DNA of 64,000 bases from Streptomyces hygroscopicus. GTDB lineage: Bacteria > Actinomycetota > Actinomycetes > Streptomycetales > Streptomycetaceae. The notes beneath the pieces are model-generated. The model was not told the DNA's origin and ran no database searches. It saw nothing but the letters and a program-made list of their open reading frames with translations. The stretch covers positions 7,750,001 to 7,814,000 of the forward strand of contig CP018627.1 of assembly GCA_002021875.1 (NCBI GenBank), given 5' to 3'. Made by a program: the position numbers and the translations under genes. Shown piece after piece: positions 9,948 through 21,266 of the stretch. How positions within the stretch are numbered: the stretch's first letter is position 1; each line of letters begins with the position of its first letter.

Positions 9948-11177
9948 CTACCGCTTCCCGCGGGCGGGGGAGGCTTGGCGGACGTCCGCGCCGGAGCTGA
10001 CGTGCCGGTGGGTCTCCTGGGGGCCGTGCCAGTCCAGGCACAACACGGTGGCGTCGTCTTCCAGCTTGCCGCCCGCGGCGTCCAGGACCGCGCTGGTCAG
10101 CATCAGCACGGTCTCCCGCGGATGCAAGTGCCGGGTGCTCTTCAGCAGGGCGACCAGATCCACCTTCTGCGCGTCGCGTTCGAGCATGCCGTCGGTGAGC
10201 ATGATCAAACGATCGCCGGGGCGTAGACCGATGTCCTGAACGTGGTAGGAGTGGGCCGCGGGCACGGGCACCCCGAAGGGGGGATCCGCCTCGCAGGGGA
10301 TCTCCTCCACGGCTCCCTCGCGTATGCGCAGCGGCAACGGGTGGCCGGCGTTGACGAGTTCTGTCCGCCCGGTGTGGAGGTAGACCCGCAGCAGCTGCCC
10401 GGTGGCGTGGCCGCGGCCATTGTCGGCCAGGGCCCGGTCGGCCTGCCGGGCCTGGCCGATCAGGTCGGCTCCGGCGCGGCGGGCGCCGCGCAGGGCGCCC
10501 ATGAGGACGGTGGCCGCCAGCGCGGAGTTGATGTCGTGGCCCATGGGGTCGGTCACCGACAGGTGCAGGGTGTCCCGGTCCAGGGTGTAGTCGAAGGTGT
10601 CGCCGCTGATCGTTTCCGAGGGTTCCAGACTCCCGCTCAGGGCGAACTGGGCGGCCTCACACGACAGCGACGACGGCAGGAGCTGGTATTGGATCTCGGC
10701 CGGCAGGGTGGGGGGCCTGGAGCGCTTGCCCCAGGTGTAGAGATCGGTGAAGCGTTGGTTGGCGATCACGATATAGGCCAGGACGTGGGCGGCTTCGCCG
10801 ACCGCGTCGAGGATGCCCTTGCCGGGCTCGGTCGGCAGCAGCACCTCGAGCAGACCGATCGCGTCCCCACGGTTGGTGACCGGGGCGATCACTCGGTGTC
10901 CCTGGCCGGTCGCCTCCTGGTACAGGCGCTGGGTGCGGATCACCCGCTCGTAGACGCTGCCGGACAGTTCGATCCGCTCCGCGGCCCGCCCGACTTCCTC
11001 GGTGGAGGCGATGGACAGGCGTGCCACCGCCTTCCCGGTCAGATCCAGGATGAGGAAAGAGACCTGCGTGGCGTCGAAGCGCCGCCGCAGGTCCTCGGCG
11101 ACCACATCGACGGACTCCACCGGTGCCGCCGTCTCCGCCGCTGTCAGCAGGCGGGGGAGTTCACTGTGCCAACTCAC
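9948..11177 (-). CDS. GAF-like sensor with PP2C (SpoIIE-type) phosphatase domain
   Basis: 409 residues from a GTG with GAAGGGAGC upstream (11177). The N-terminal 170 residues look like a GAF-type sensor ([24 protein letters not shown]). The C-terminal half is a PP2C/SpoIIE phosphatase, with SGDTFDY and TDPMGHDIN at the first metal site, LTDGMLER, and the closing [12 protein letters not shown]. Such enzymes dephosphorylate anti-sigma-factor antagonists in partner-switching networks. No anti-sigma or STAS gene is adjacent, so its target is elsewhere. The open frame continues far upstream without a stop, but only this part has protein character. Confidence 0.85.
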   Translation of the reverse strand: MSWHSELPRLLTAAETAAPVESVDVVAEDLRRRFDATQVSFLILDLTGKAVARLSIASTEEVGRAAERIELSGSVYERVIRTQRLYQEATGQGHRVIAPVTNRGDAIGLLEVLLPTEPGKGILDAVGEAAHVLAYIVIANQRFTDLYTWGKRSRPPTLPAEIQYQLLPSSLSCEAAQFALSGSLEPSETISGDTFDYTLDRDTLHLSVTDPMGHDINSALAATVLMGALRGARRAGADLIGQARQADRALADNGRGHATGQLLRVYLHTGRTELVNAGHPLPLRIREGAVEEIPCEADPPFGVPVPAAHSYHVQDIGLRPGDRLIMLTDGMLERDAQKVDLVALLKSTRHLHPRETVLMLTSAVLDAAGGKLEDDATVLCLDWHGPQETHRHVSSGADVRQASPARGKR

Positions 11178-11264
11178 AAGCCGGCTCCCTTCGTGCACCA
11201 CCCCTCTCACCAGCGTAAACCTCTCAATGTGGGCGCCGCCCTCCATGGGCGCCAAGCCGGGCCT

Positions 11265-11435
11265 CCGACCGGCATCATCCTCACCTCGGAGGACATCGAC
11301 GCCGACCACGCGACGCTGCGCTCGCGCGGCGTCGACACCGACCCGGAGGTCCAGCGCTGGGGCGCCCCGGTGCCGCCGATGTTCAGTTTCCGGGACGGGG
11401 ACGGCAACGCGCTGATGGTCGTCGAGAACGGCTGA
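11265..11435 (+). pseudogene. C-terminal remnant of a VOC/glyoxalase protein
   Basis: The frame reads [20 protein letters not shown] and later [20 protein letters not shown] then stops at 11435. This is clearly the last module of a vicinal-oxygen-chelate protein, including the final betaalphabetabetabeta unit with its conserved F-R-D-x-D-G-N. The N-terminal part is missing: immediately upstream lies the 5' end of the oppositely oriented PP2C gene. No start codon with a ribosome site is present, so this is a truncated relic. Confidence 0.75.
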
Positions 11436-11449
11436 TCGCACCCGGCCGA

Positions 11450-11503
11450 GAGCCGGTGATGAGCCGGTGATGAGCCGGTGGAGGAGCCGGTGGAGGAGCC
11501 GGT
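11450..11503. repeat. 11-12 bp tandem repeat, about five units
   Basis: The unit GAGCCGGTGAT repeats directly after the VOC remnant, changing to GGAGCCGGTGGA in later copies and running into the terminator stem at 11496. It is a simple-sequence expansion in non-coding DNA. Confidence 0.85.
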
Positions 11504-11526
11504 CCGCGACGGGGGCGGACCGGCTC
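11496..11526. terminator. Hairpin after the AlkA-like gene
   Basis: GAGCCGGTCCGC (11496-11507) pairs perfectly with GCGGACCGGCTC (11515-11526). It lies just downstream of the minus-strand glycosylase stop and can terminate the VOC-glycosylase operon. Confidence 0.7.
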
Positions 11527-11536
11527 TTCCGCGCGG

Positions 11537-12535
11537 CTACGACACGTGGCGGCCGATGCGCTCGGCGCGGACGCGCAGCAGGAGCGCGATCCAGCTGCGG
11601 TAGGGCCGCCAGCCGTCGGCGATCCCGGCCAGCCGGCCGATGTCGCCGGAGGCGGCCTCGTCGAGGCCGTACGCGGTGGCGATGGCCGCGTGCAGTCGCC
11701 GTTCGTGGTGCGGGAAGACGTCGGGGTGCCCGGCGCCGCGGATGAGGATGAGCTCGGCGGAGAACGGGCCGATGCCGGGAAGGGTGCGCAGCGCCGCGAG
11801 GGCGTCGTCCACCGGCATCGCGCGCAGCCGTGCGGCGTCGAGCGCACCGGCGTCGGCGGCCTCCGCCAGCGCGTGCAGCCGCTCGATCTTCACCTCGGTC
11901 AGACCGGGGACCCGGGTGATCGCGCGCAGCACCGGCGGGGTGGGGAAGGCGTGCAGGGTCCGGCCCGCGGCCTGGACCCGCCGTCCGTGCCGCTCGGCGA
12001 GGCGGGCCTTGATGGCGGCGGCCTGGGTCCTGCGGATGCGGTGGCCGATGACCGCCCACACGGCGGCTTCGTAGGGGGAGTGGAAGCACACCGGCCGGAG
12101 GCCCGGAAATTCCGCCATGAGCCCCGCCACCACGGGGTCGGCGGCGGCGAGGTCGGGGAAGCCGCTTCCGTCGGCGTCGAGGGAAAGGATGCGGGCGAGC
12201 TGGGCCCGGACGGCCTCGTCGGGCCAGTACTCGGACTCGACGGATACGGGCCCGGGCCCGGCGGACGCGGGGTCCGCCGGGGAGCCGTCCAGGTCGCCGT
12301 CCGGTGCGCCGGGATACACGGTGAACTCGGCCCGTACCGTGCCCGCTTCCCCGTCCGCCGTCTCCTCCCGCCGCACCGCGGCGGCCACCGTCGAGTGGCC
12401 GTCGTCGGCGGGAAAGGCCAGGCGCAGCACCTCGTCCGCCGTGCCGGAATAGCTCGCGGGGGTGAAGTCCTCCAGGAAGCGGACGCTCGCCGCCAGCGAG
12501 AAGGGACCGGCCGGGGTGAGGGAGACGGCGGTCAC
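11537..12535 (-). CDS. DNA-3-methyladenine glycosylase family protein (AlkA-like, atypical catalytic site)
   Basis: 332 residues from a GTG at 12535 preceded by GGAGG, which sits inside the last codons of the upstream VOC gene (translational coupling). The C-terminal half is an HhH-GPD fold. The helix-hairpin-helix [18 protein letters not shown] is clear, followed by [16 protein letters not shown]. In AlkA-type enzymes the segment after the DxFP motif contains the catalytic Asp (for example TDLGLRRA). By my alignment the matching residue here is Glu, in HHERRL. The family removes alkylated bases by base excision. The Asp-to-Glu change means activity should not be assumed. Pairing with a VOC protein and a MarR regulator is unusual. 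Confidence 0.78.
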   Translation of the reverse strand: MTAVSLTPAGPFSLAASVRFLEDFTPASYSGTADEVLRLAFPADDGHSTVAAAVRREETADGEAGTVRAEFTVYPGAPDGDLDGSPADPASAGPGPVSVESEYWPDEAVRAQLARILSLDADGSGFPDLAAADPVVAGLMAEFPGLRPVCFHSPYEAAVWAVIGHRIRRTQAAAIKARLAERHGRRVQAAGRTLHAFPTPPVLRAITRVPGLTEVKIERLHALAEAADAGALDAARLRAMPVDDALAALRTLPGIGPFSAELILIRGAGHPDVFPHHERRLHAAIATAYGLDEAASGDIGRLAGIADGWRPYRSWIALLLRVRAERIGRHVS

Positions 12536-12537
12536 GA

Positions 12538-12909
12538 TCAGCCTCCGTGCGCGGTGATGGCGTAGCCCTCGGGGCCGATGAAGGTGAACGTGCGCCCGAA
12601 GGGGCTGTCCTGCGGCGGGGCGACGATCGGCACCCCGGCGTCGGCGAGCTGGTCGTGCAGCGCCTGGGCGTCCGTGGTGCGGAACCACAGGGCCACGCCG
12701 AGACCGGGCCGCGCGACGTCGTCGAGCTCCACGCCCGGCAGCGGCTCGCGGACGGCGAACGGGATCGGCTGGGTGGTGAACACCACGGCACCGGGCGGCG
12801 AGGCCGGTGCCCGCCGCAGTCCGAGGTGCTTCTCGCAGAAGGCGGCCGCAGCCTCGACATCGCGTACCTGCAGGGCGATGAAGTCGGGGCCGTCAACGGT
12901 GGCGGTCAT
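12538..12909 (-). CDS. VOC (glyoxalase/dioxygenase superfamily) protein
   Basis: A 123-residue small VOC protein. [20 protein letters not shown] opens the first betaalphabetabetabeta unit and [13 protein letters not shown] closes the second. The start ATG at 12909 follows GGGGAGGACCC. The promoter is legible on the minus strand: TTGACA (12977-12982 on plus) and TACAGT (12954-12959), 17 bp apart, with a MarR-type operator over each side. The gene is divergent from marR at 12992, which probably represses both. The substrate is unknown; binding of an antibiotic or toxic aldehyde is possible. Confidence 0.82.
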   Translation of the reverse strand: MTATVDGPDFIALQVRDVEAAAAFCEKHLGLRRAPASPPGAVVFTTQPIPFAVREPLPGVELDDVARPGLGVALWFRTTDAQALHDQLADAGVPIVAPPQDSPFGRTFTFIGPEGYAITAHGG

Positions 12910-12930
12910 GGGTCCTCCCCAGTTGTTTGA

Positions 12931-12992
12931 TGTCAGGACTTTGACATTCCCGGACTGTACGCACACCCCCTCCCCATGTCAAAATCCTGACA
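12931..12992. promoter_or_regulatory. Divergent promoter with two matching TGTCA-N6-TGACA operators
   Basis: Two 16-bp inverted repeats, TGTCAGGACTTTGACA (12931-12946) and TGTCAAAATCCTGACA (12977-12992), have the same arms and nearly complementary centres. The second covers the -35 of the VOC promoter (TTGACA, minus strand) and abuts the marR start codon. The first lies just downstream of the VOC -10. Occupation of both sites by the MarR protein would shut off both genes. Confidence 0.85.
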
Positions 12993-13453
12993 TGGAAGAC
13001 CGGACTCCCGTGGCCCCGCCGCACCCCGCTCACGACGTCACCGAACATGTGGGCTACCGCCTCAAGCGCGCCGCCGCGGCGCTGCGCGGCGCCATGGACA
13101 AGGCGCTGCGCGAACGCGGTCTGACGGTGCCGCAGTACGCCTGCCTGGAACTCCTCGACCAGCGGCCCGGCCTGTCCAACGCCGAACTCGCCCGCGGCAC
13201 CTTCGTCACCCGGCAGTCCATGAACGTCGTCCTGCGCGGCCTCCAGGACGCGGATCTGATCACCCGGCCCGCCACCACCGACCACGGCCGCGCCCTCCCG
13301 GCCCACCTCACCGAGGCCGGTCGCGAACGGCTCCACGCGGCCCGGTCCGCCGTCTACGCCATCGAGCGGACGATGGTCGACGCCTTCCCGCAACGGCGCC
13401 TGGCCGCTCTCCTCGCCGACCTCGACCGGATGGCGGAAGCCCTCGGCGGCTGA
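12992..13453 (+). CDS. MarR family transcriptional regulator
   Basis: A 153-residue winged-helix MarR protein. LTVPQYACLELLDQRPGLSN leads into the recognition region ARGTFVTRQSMNVVLRGLQD, and the wing lies near TTDHGRALPAHLTEAG. The ATG at 12992 has no purine-rich ribosome site. It directly follows a CAAAAT hexamer (12980-12985) at 6 bases, so the message may be leaderless. It is divergent from the VOC/glycosylase operon and likely autoregulated through the paired operators. It converges on gvpK with a gap of only six bases. Confidence 0.88.
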   Translation: MEDRTPVAPPHPAHDVTEHVGYRLKRAAAALRGAMDKALRERGLTVPQYACLELLDQRPGLSNAELARGTFVTRQSMNVVLRGLQDADLITRPATTDHGRALPAHLTEAGRERLHAARSAVYAIERTMVDAFPQRRLAALLADLDRMAEALGG

Positions 13454-13459
13454 CCTGCC

Positions 13460-13774
13460 TCAGTCGCGGGGGAGCAGGGTGCCCAGGGGCCCGAGGTCCA
13501 GGTTGAGGTCCTCCGGCGTCAGTCCGTGCTGGTCGCACAGCTCCGCCATGCGCTGGTCGAGCAGCATCAGCGTGGTGCCGATGCGCTCGATCTGGCCGTC
13601 GGTGAGGCCGCCCGTGTCGATCCGGCGGATGGCCTGGCGCTCCATGAGCTGGCGGAGGAGTTCGACGACCGTCAGCACGAGGGCCACCAGGTCGCGGCCG
13701 ACCGAGTCGCGGTCGATGTCGAGGTGGGTGGGGGTCGGGGAGGCCGAGGGGGTCGGGGGCGTCGACGGGCTCAT
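13460..13774 (-). CDS. gvpK: Gas vesicle protein GvpK
   Basis: A 104-residue protein matching GvpK. The central helix-rich segment has VALVLTVVELLRQLMERQAI, followed by GGLTDGQIERIGTTLMLLD and MAELCDQHGLTPEDLNLDLG, the usual GvpK ending. The N-terminus is a short Pro/Ser/Thr-rich tail. The start overlaps the gvpS stop. It is the last gene of the gas-vesicle operon. Its role in vesicle assembly is accessory and poorly defined. Confidence 0.92.
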   Translation of the reverse strand: MSPSTPPTPSASPTPTHLDIDRDSVGRDLVALVLTVVELLRQLMERQAIRRIDTGGLTDGQIERIGTTLMLLDQRMAELCDQHGLTPEDLNLDLGPLGTLLPRD

Positions 13775-14067
13775 AGCGGGCCGCTGTCGGTCCACGGGGC
13801 CGGGACCCGCTCGTTGACCGAGGAGAGGAGCGCGTGCAGGGAGAGGCGGACGAGGGGGACCTCGGCGATCGCGATGACCAGATCGCCGGTGACCACGACG
13901 CCGGTGGCGAGCACCCGGTCGAGGAGGTCCACGAGGGGGACGCCGAGCGGTCCGAGGGCCTCGGCGGGGGTGGCTCCCCACGCGGGGGCCTCTTTGCGGG
14001 CGATATCGGCGGGGGCCGCTTCCCATGCCGCTTTGGCCGGGGCGGCGTCCCTGGCGGCCCTGGTCAT
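13771..14067 (-). CDS. gvpS: Gas vesicle protein GvpS (GvpA-like)
   Basis: A 98-residue GvpA-superfamily protein. After a charged N-terminal tail of about 40 residues, the fold is recognisable in PLVDLLDRVLATGVVVTGDL and VPLVRLSLHALLSSV. This is the helix-strand-strand-helix core shared by GvpA, J, M and S. Position between gvpL and gvpK matches the actinobacterial GvpS. Starts and stops overlap both neighbours by four bases, so it is translationally coupled. Confidence 0.9.
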   Translation of the reverse strand: MTRAARDAAPAKAAWEAAPADIARKEAPAWGATPAEALGPLGVPLVDLLDRVLATGVVVTGDLVIAIAEVPLVRLSLHALLSSVNERVPAPWTDSGPL

Positions 14068-14903
14068 GGGGACATCCTTCCGCTGGTGGGTCTTTCGTCG
14101 GCGATTCCTCCGTCGGCGAAGGAGTAGGGCGCCCATGGACCGGAGAGCTCGATCTGGACGTCCGTCTCGTCGCGGCGCAACGACGCGAGGGCGGCGCGCA
14201 GTTCGCGCTCCCGGCCCAGGTCGAGGAGGTAGGCCGCGTTCAGCACATGGGTACGGTGCTTCCCGGTCACCTCGACGCCGTGCGGGCGCAGCCGGCGTGC
14301 GGCCACGGCGAGGCTCCGGACGGCGGTGTCCACCCGCTCGGCGGCTCGCAGCGTCAGGGTGTGGTGCTGTTCGCGGCTCCGCTGCCGGGTGCGGACGCGG
14401 TCCAGATAGGCCCGGCCGCTGGCGGGGCCGGGCGCCGGGCCGTCCGCCGGGGCGGCTTCCGGGGCGGTTTCCGGGGCGGGCGGCGGTCCCGTCGGGGCGT
14501 AGACCTTGACGCCCCATTCGGCCCGGCCCGTGATCCGGTCCAGTGCGGTCAGGAGGGACGTCTCCCGCTCTCCCAGGGCCTCGCGGGCCCGGCCGTCGTC
14601 GAGATAGAGGGTGGCCAGCGGCAGCGGAACGGTGGGGGCGAGCGCCGACGCCGCCGTGATCACCGTGTGGTGGGCGCGGGCGCAGCGCTCCAGCTCATCG
14701 CGGTCGGACAGCCGCTGCCGCATCGCCTCCTCGCCGAACCCGGCGGCGGGCACGTCCTGGACCACGGCGGTGAGCGGGCCCGCCGCGAGCGTACGGATGG
14801 GGGCGCCGGTGCCGAGCCCTGGGAGCGCGGCCAACGCCGTGAGGGCGCCGCCGCGGCAGACCGCGAAGGCGTAGGTGAGGGTGGGGGCCTCGGGCGGGGT
14901 CAT
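14064..14903 (-). CDS. gvpL: Gas vesicle protein GvpL/GvpF family
   Basis: A 279-residue GvpF/L-family protein. The N-terminal domain opens with LTYAFAVCRGG and contains ALAPTVPLPLATLYLDDGRA, the usual heart of the family. The C-terminal domain includes KHRTHVLNAAYLLDLGRE and ends IELSGPWAPYSFAD, closely matching the L-T-G-P-W-P-P-Y-S-F hallmark. GvpF/L proteins bind GvpA and are thought to cap or nucleate vesicles. This is the second GvpF/L copy in the operon and carries a Pro/Ala-rich linker near residues 138-160. Confidence 0.92.
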   Translation of the reverse strand: MTPPEAPTLTYAFAVCRGGALTALAALPGLGTGAPIRTLAAGPLTAVVQDVPAAGFGEEAMRQRLSDRDELERCARAHHTVITAASALAPTVPLPLATLYLDDGRAREALGERETSLLTALDRITGRAEWGVKVYAPTGPPPAPETAPEAAPADGPAPGPASGRAYLDRVRTRQRSREQHHTLTLRAAERVDTAVRSLAVAARRLRPHGVEVTGKHRTHVLNAAYLLDLGRERELRAALASLRRDETDVQIELSGPWAPYSFADGGIADERPTSGRMSP

Positions 14904-15274
14904 GTGTCCGCGCCTTCCTCCGCGGCGGTGGCGCCGACCGCGCTCAGTTGCTCATCGGAATCCATGCGTGATTCCAGGGCGTGGAGCCGTTCGCGCAGTT
15001 CCGCGTTCTCCTGGGCGAGGGCGTCCTTCGCGGCGCGCGAGGAGAGGGCGGGGTCGGTTTCCCACCAGTCGATTCCGGCCTTGCGGGCGGTGTCCACGGA
15101 GGAGATGAACAACCGCAGCCGGATGGTGAGCAGTTCGATGTCCAGCAGGTCGATCTTGATGTCTCCGGCGATCACGATGCCCTTGTCCAGGACGCGTTCC
15201 AGGATCTCGGCGAGGTCGGAGGGGTGCCGGTCGCTGGTCACGGAAGGGGGGTACACCAGGTCGCGGTCAGTCAT
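14900..15274 (-). CDS. gvpJ: Gas vesicle protein GvpJ (GvpA-like)
   Basis: A 124-residue GvpA-superfamily protein. The core is DLAEILERVLDKGIVIAGDI followed by IKIDLLDIELLTIRLRLFIS, the GvpJ version of the fold. It ends in a predicted coiled-coil tail with many Glu and Arg. GvpJ is a minor shell component needed for vesicle shape. The stop overlaps the gvpL start (ATGA), and the start overlaps the gvpG end by eight bases. Confidence 0.92.
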   Translation of the reverse strand: MTDRDLVYPPSVTSDRHPSDLAEILERVLDKGIVIAGDIKIDLLDIELLTIRLRLFISSVDTARKAGIDWWETDPALSSRAAKDALAQENAELRERLHALESRMDSDEQLSAVGATAAEEGADT

Positions 15275-15536
15275 GGCGGCTCACCCTTGCCCTTTCTCCT
15301 GGGCTTCGGCTGCCTGACCGCTCCAGCAGGTCCAGCAGCCGGTCCTCCTCCCGGTCGAACTCCTCGGAGCCGATCGCCCCCGACTCCAGGGCCTCGTTCA
15401 GCGCCGCGAGCCGGGCGCGCAGCACCGATGGATGGCACAGCTCCTCCTCCGCGACGTCCCGCACGCGCTCCGCGACCCACACCACCCCCCGCACCGGCGC
15501 CAGCGGGAAGAGGACGACCTGGCTCAGCAGCCCCAT
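15267..15536 (-). CDS. gvpG: Gas vesicle protein GvpG
   Basis: An 89-residue GvpG. It starts MGLLSQVVLFPLAPVRGVVW, matching the conserved GvpG opening (L-x-x-L-P-L-A-P-V-R-G). It continues into a charged helical region, GSEEFDREEDRLLDLLERS. It lies between gvpF and gvpJ in the canonical order and is separated from gvpF by one base. It assists nucleation of the vesicle with GvpF and GvpL. Confidence 0.92.
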   Translation of the reverse strand: MGLLSQVVLFPLAPVRGVVWVAERVRDVAEEELCHPSVLRARLAALNEALESGAIGSEEFDREEDRLLDLLERSGSRSPGERARVSRHD

Positions 15537-15537
15537 G

Positions 15538-16266
15538 TCAGGCCCGGCCTTCCGCGAAGCTGTAGCAGGGCAGCGGTCCGGTGAGCCGCAGCTCGACCCG
15601 GTCGCGGTGGCCGGCGGCGAAGCGCTCCACCACGCCGTGGAACCGCCGCTCCTCGCGCCGGTCCAGCAGGAACGAGACGTTGAGCACGCATCCCTCGACC
15701 TGCGGGCCGTGCACCTTGGCGTCCGCCACGGCGGAGAGCTCCGCGAGCACCGCGGCCGCGGCGGCGGCCGCTCTGCGCCCCAGGCCGCGCGCCACGGCCT
15801 CGCCGAGCCGCACGCTGGCCTCGTACCCCGGGGCCCTGCGGGCGGCGGTGCGCAACCGGCTCACCTCGGGGTCCTCCCGTACCAGCGTGCCCAGGTCGGC
15901 CTCGGTGGGCAGCGCCTTGAGGTTCATCTCGACCCGCCCGTCGACGCGTTCGAGCGCGGCCAGGCAGTCGTTCTGGGACGACAGCAACTGCTGCCGCACC
16001 GACTCCTCGTCGGGGGCGATCATCCCGAAGCGCATCGGCAGCACCGGCCCGGCCACCGCCAGCGCCATGGCGAGGTCCTGATGGGCGAGGAGGTCGCGCC
16101 GCTTGGCGCGCAGCCGGGCCGGAGCGTCGCTGAGCACCGCGGCCAGCGCGCCGGCCCGGAGGGTGCGGACCGGGGCGGGCCGCTCGCCCACTCCGGTGCG
16201 GCCGGGCGGCACCGCGTGGGTGGCGCGGACGACGCCGTAGACGTACACGCTCCGGGGCGCGGTCAT
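15538..16266 (-). CDS. gvpF: Gas vesicle protein GvpF
   Basis: A 242-residue GvpF/L-family protein. It begins SVYVYGVVRA, has VLPMRFGMIAPDEESVRQQL in the first domain and ends DRVELRLTGPLPCYSFAEG, the conserved family terminus. GvpF touches the gas-facing side of GvpA and is essential for assembly in characterised systems. It starts three bases after the gvpA stop. It is one of two GvpF/L paralogues here, as in Streptomyces coelicolor gvp clusters. Confidence 0.93.
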   Translation of the reverse strand: MTAPRSVYVYGVVRATHAVPPGRTGVGERPAPVRTLRAGALAAVLSDAPARLRAKRRDLLAHQDLAMALAVAGPVLPMRFGMIAPDEESVRQQLLSSQNDCLAALERVDGRVEMNLKALPTEADLGTLVREDPEVSRLRTAARRAPGYEASVRLGEAVARGLGRRAAAAAAAVLAELSAVADAKVHGPQVEGCVLNVSFLLDRREERRFHGVVERFAAGHRDRVELRLTGPLPCYSFAEGRA

Positions 16267-16269
16267 GGA

Positions 16270-16767
16270 TCAGTCCTCCTCGGAAGAAGCGGAACGGCGG
16301 CGGGCGCCGCCCCCGGCGGTGGTGCGCCGCCGGGGGCGGCTCTCCTGCTCCTCCTGCTCCTCCCACTCCTCTTCGTCCTCGTCGTCGCCGACCCCGACGG
16401 CGTGCTTGACCTTCTCTCCCACGCCTTTCACCGCCTTCTTGGCCTTCTTCTTGCCGAGGCCGGTGGCCATCCGCCCGGCCGGACTCCCGCCGCCGCCCGC
16501 GACCCCGCCCAGCAGTTCGGGAACGGTCGTGCTGCTGCGGTCGAATTCGAGGTCCAAGCGGTTGCAGGCTTCGGCGAAGCGGAGGTAGGTGTCCACGCTG
16601 GCGACCACGATGCGGGCGTCGATCTTCAGGATCTCGATGCCGACGAGGGAGACCCGGATGAAGACGTCGATCACCATGCCCCGGTCGAGGATGAGTTCCA
16701 GGACGTCGTAGAGAGTGCCGGTCCGCTGGACGCAGACGACCTCTTCCGTGTATGTGCCAGTGGGCAT
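16270..16767 (-). CDS. gvpA: Gas vesicle structural protein GvpA with long charged tail
   Basis: A 165-residue GvpA. The shell core lies at about residues 17-70: LYDVLELILDRGMVIDVFIR, then SLVGIEILKIDARIVVASVDTYL in two amphipathic strands and the closing helix. Typical GvpA is about 70 residues. This one carries roughly 90 more: a Gly hinge, a Lys-rich stretch (GKKKAKKAVKGVGEKVK), an acidic stretch (DDEDEEEWEEQEEQE) and a basic Arg/Ser tail. Long tails occur in actinobacterial GvpA, but the alternating charge blocks here are conspicuous. It lies 38 bases after gvpO. Confidence 0.93.
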   Translation of the reverse strand: MPTGTYTEEVVCVQRTGTLYDVLELILDRGMVIDVFIRVSLVGIEILKIDARIVVASVDTYLRFAEACNRLDLEFDRSSTTVPELLGGVAGGGGSPAGRMATGLGKKKAKKAVKGVGEKVKHAVGVGDDEDEEEWEEQEEQESRPRRRTTAGGGARRRSASSEED

Positions 16768-16805
16768 CTCGGGGCGTCCTTTCGGCAGTCGTCTCGGCAG
16801 TCGTC

Positions 16806-17123
16806 TCAGCAGTCGTCGGCCGCACCGCGCCGGTAGCGGCGGACCCTCCGGTATTCCTGGAGTTCGCCCCGCTGGTCGACGCGCACCTCGTAGGTGGCCA
16901 GCAGGCTGGTGGTGTCGGGGATCCGGGCGACCTCGAGGACGTCCACGCTGACGACCCAGCCGTCCTCGTGGCGGGTCACCCCGCTGACGCCCTCGGGCTC
17001 ATGGACGATCAGTGAGGCGAGCTGGTCGCACGCGTGCCGGGCGGCCTCGGCCGGTCTGGGCGGCCGGGACCGGGGGCTCGTCCTGGTGGGCGATGGGCGC
17101 GTCTCTCGCTCTGCCATGTGCAT
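16806..17123 (-). CDS. gvpO: Gas vesicle protein GvpO
   Basis: A 105-residue GvpO from the first ATG at 17123 (a second in-frame ATG is at 17117). After a basic Pro/Arg-rich N-terminus comes the family core VSGVTRHEDGWVVSVDVLEV, then RIPDTTSLLATYEVRVDQRG and the closing ELQEYRRVRRYRRG. It is the first gene of the operon, as in S. coelicolor. No clear ribosome site is visible. A perfect TGTGATCACA palindrome lies three bases upstream of the start. GvpO is required for vesicle formation in haloarchaea, possibly as a regulator. Confidence 0.9.
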   Translation of the reverse strand: MHMAERETRPSPTRTSPRSRPPRPAEAARHACDQLASLIVHEPEGVSGVTRHEDGWVVSVDVLEVARIPDTTSLLATYEVRVDQRGELQEYRRVRRYRRGAADDC

Positions 17124-17126
17124 CAG

Positions 17127-17136
17127 TGTGATCACA
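17127..17136. promoter_or_regulatory. TGTGATCACA palindrome at the gvpO start
   Basis: A perfect 10-bp palindrome lies directly before the first gvpO ATG and could be an operator covering the transcription start. The arms resemble Crp half-sites but without the usual 6-bp gap, so no regulator is named. Confidence 0.4.
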
Positions 17137-17145
17137 AGGCGTGCC

Positions 17146-17195
17146 CGGCCGCCTGCCGTGATGGGCCAGACGGCCGCCTGCCGTCGTGGGCCGGG
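17146..17195. repeat. 25-bp tandem duplication, gvpO-mfd gap
   Basis: CGGCCGCCTGCCGTGATGGG (first 20 bases of the unit) at 17146-17170 is repeated with four changes at 17171-17195, between the divergent gvpO and mfd genes. Confidence 0.85.
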
Positions 17196-17247
17196 CCGGG
17201 TGCTCGAGCACGGCATCGGGCTGATCGGGGCGCGATCCACAGGTGCT

Positions 17248-17315
17248 CGGGTGGACGACGGACCGGCGGAGATTGTCGGCGCGGGTGGACGACGGACCGG
17301 CGGAGATTGTCGGCG
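17248..17315. repeat. 34-bp perfect tandem duplication upstream of mfd
   Basis: A 34-bp unit starting CGGGTGGACGACGGACCGGC occurs at 17248-17281 and again, without change, at 17282-17315. Part of a third copy (CGGGTGG) follows. It lies 85-150 bases before the mfd start, where promoter or regulator sites would be expected. The identity suggests a recent event. Confidence 0.92.
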
Positions 17316-17399
17316 GGTGGTCGTACTCTGGAAGACCCCCGGCCCGTGACACGTGTCGGGTCGTTCGCGTTGTCCGCCTCCGGGATGGAATACCCCTTT

Positions 17400-20936
<3,537 letters not shown>

Positions 20937-20954
<18 letters not shown>

Positions 20955-20976
20955 CAACGATTTTGGGGACGTGACA
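20937..20976. repeat. 20-bp tandem duplication spanning the mfd stop codon
   Basis: ACGATCCTGGGGTCGTGACA (20937-20956, containing the TGA) is repeated with three changes at 20957-20976. The following 290 bases to the PucR gene hold no convincing gene; they include short GAACGGTGAGTGC-like direct repeats near 21180-21235. Confidence 0.88.
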
Positions 20977-21266
20977 GCGACCGCGGCCCGCCTGGTGCCG
21001 GTGCTCATGGCCCGGCGCCGGGCGGGGACAGGGGCGGGCCGCGCGCAACACCCCCGTCGTCGCGCGGCGGCCGCCCCGGTTTGTGAGGCCCGGCGGGCTG
21101 GGCCAGTTCAGGACATTAGGCGGGCGCGGTACCGGCGGCGAGGAACGATGTGCACAGTGAGGGCACCGGGTGGTTCCCGTTCGAACGGTGAGTGCTTTGG
21201 TGAATGGTGAGAACGGGGGCGAACGGCGAGTGCGCTGACGCGAACGGCCCGGGGCGCGGGCCGGTC

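Noticed and set aside
11178..12896. Treating the long minus-strand frame 9948-12896 as one 982-residue gene
   Set aside because: Only the part from GTG 11177 has protein character and a ribosome site. The rest is the shadow of the glycosylase and VOC genes.
20971..21210. Small gene after mfd
   Set aside because: Its start lies in a duplicated copy of the mfd end and the Arg/Ala-rich translation has no support.
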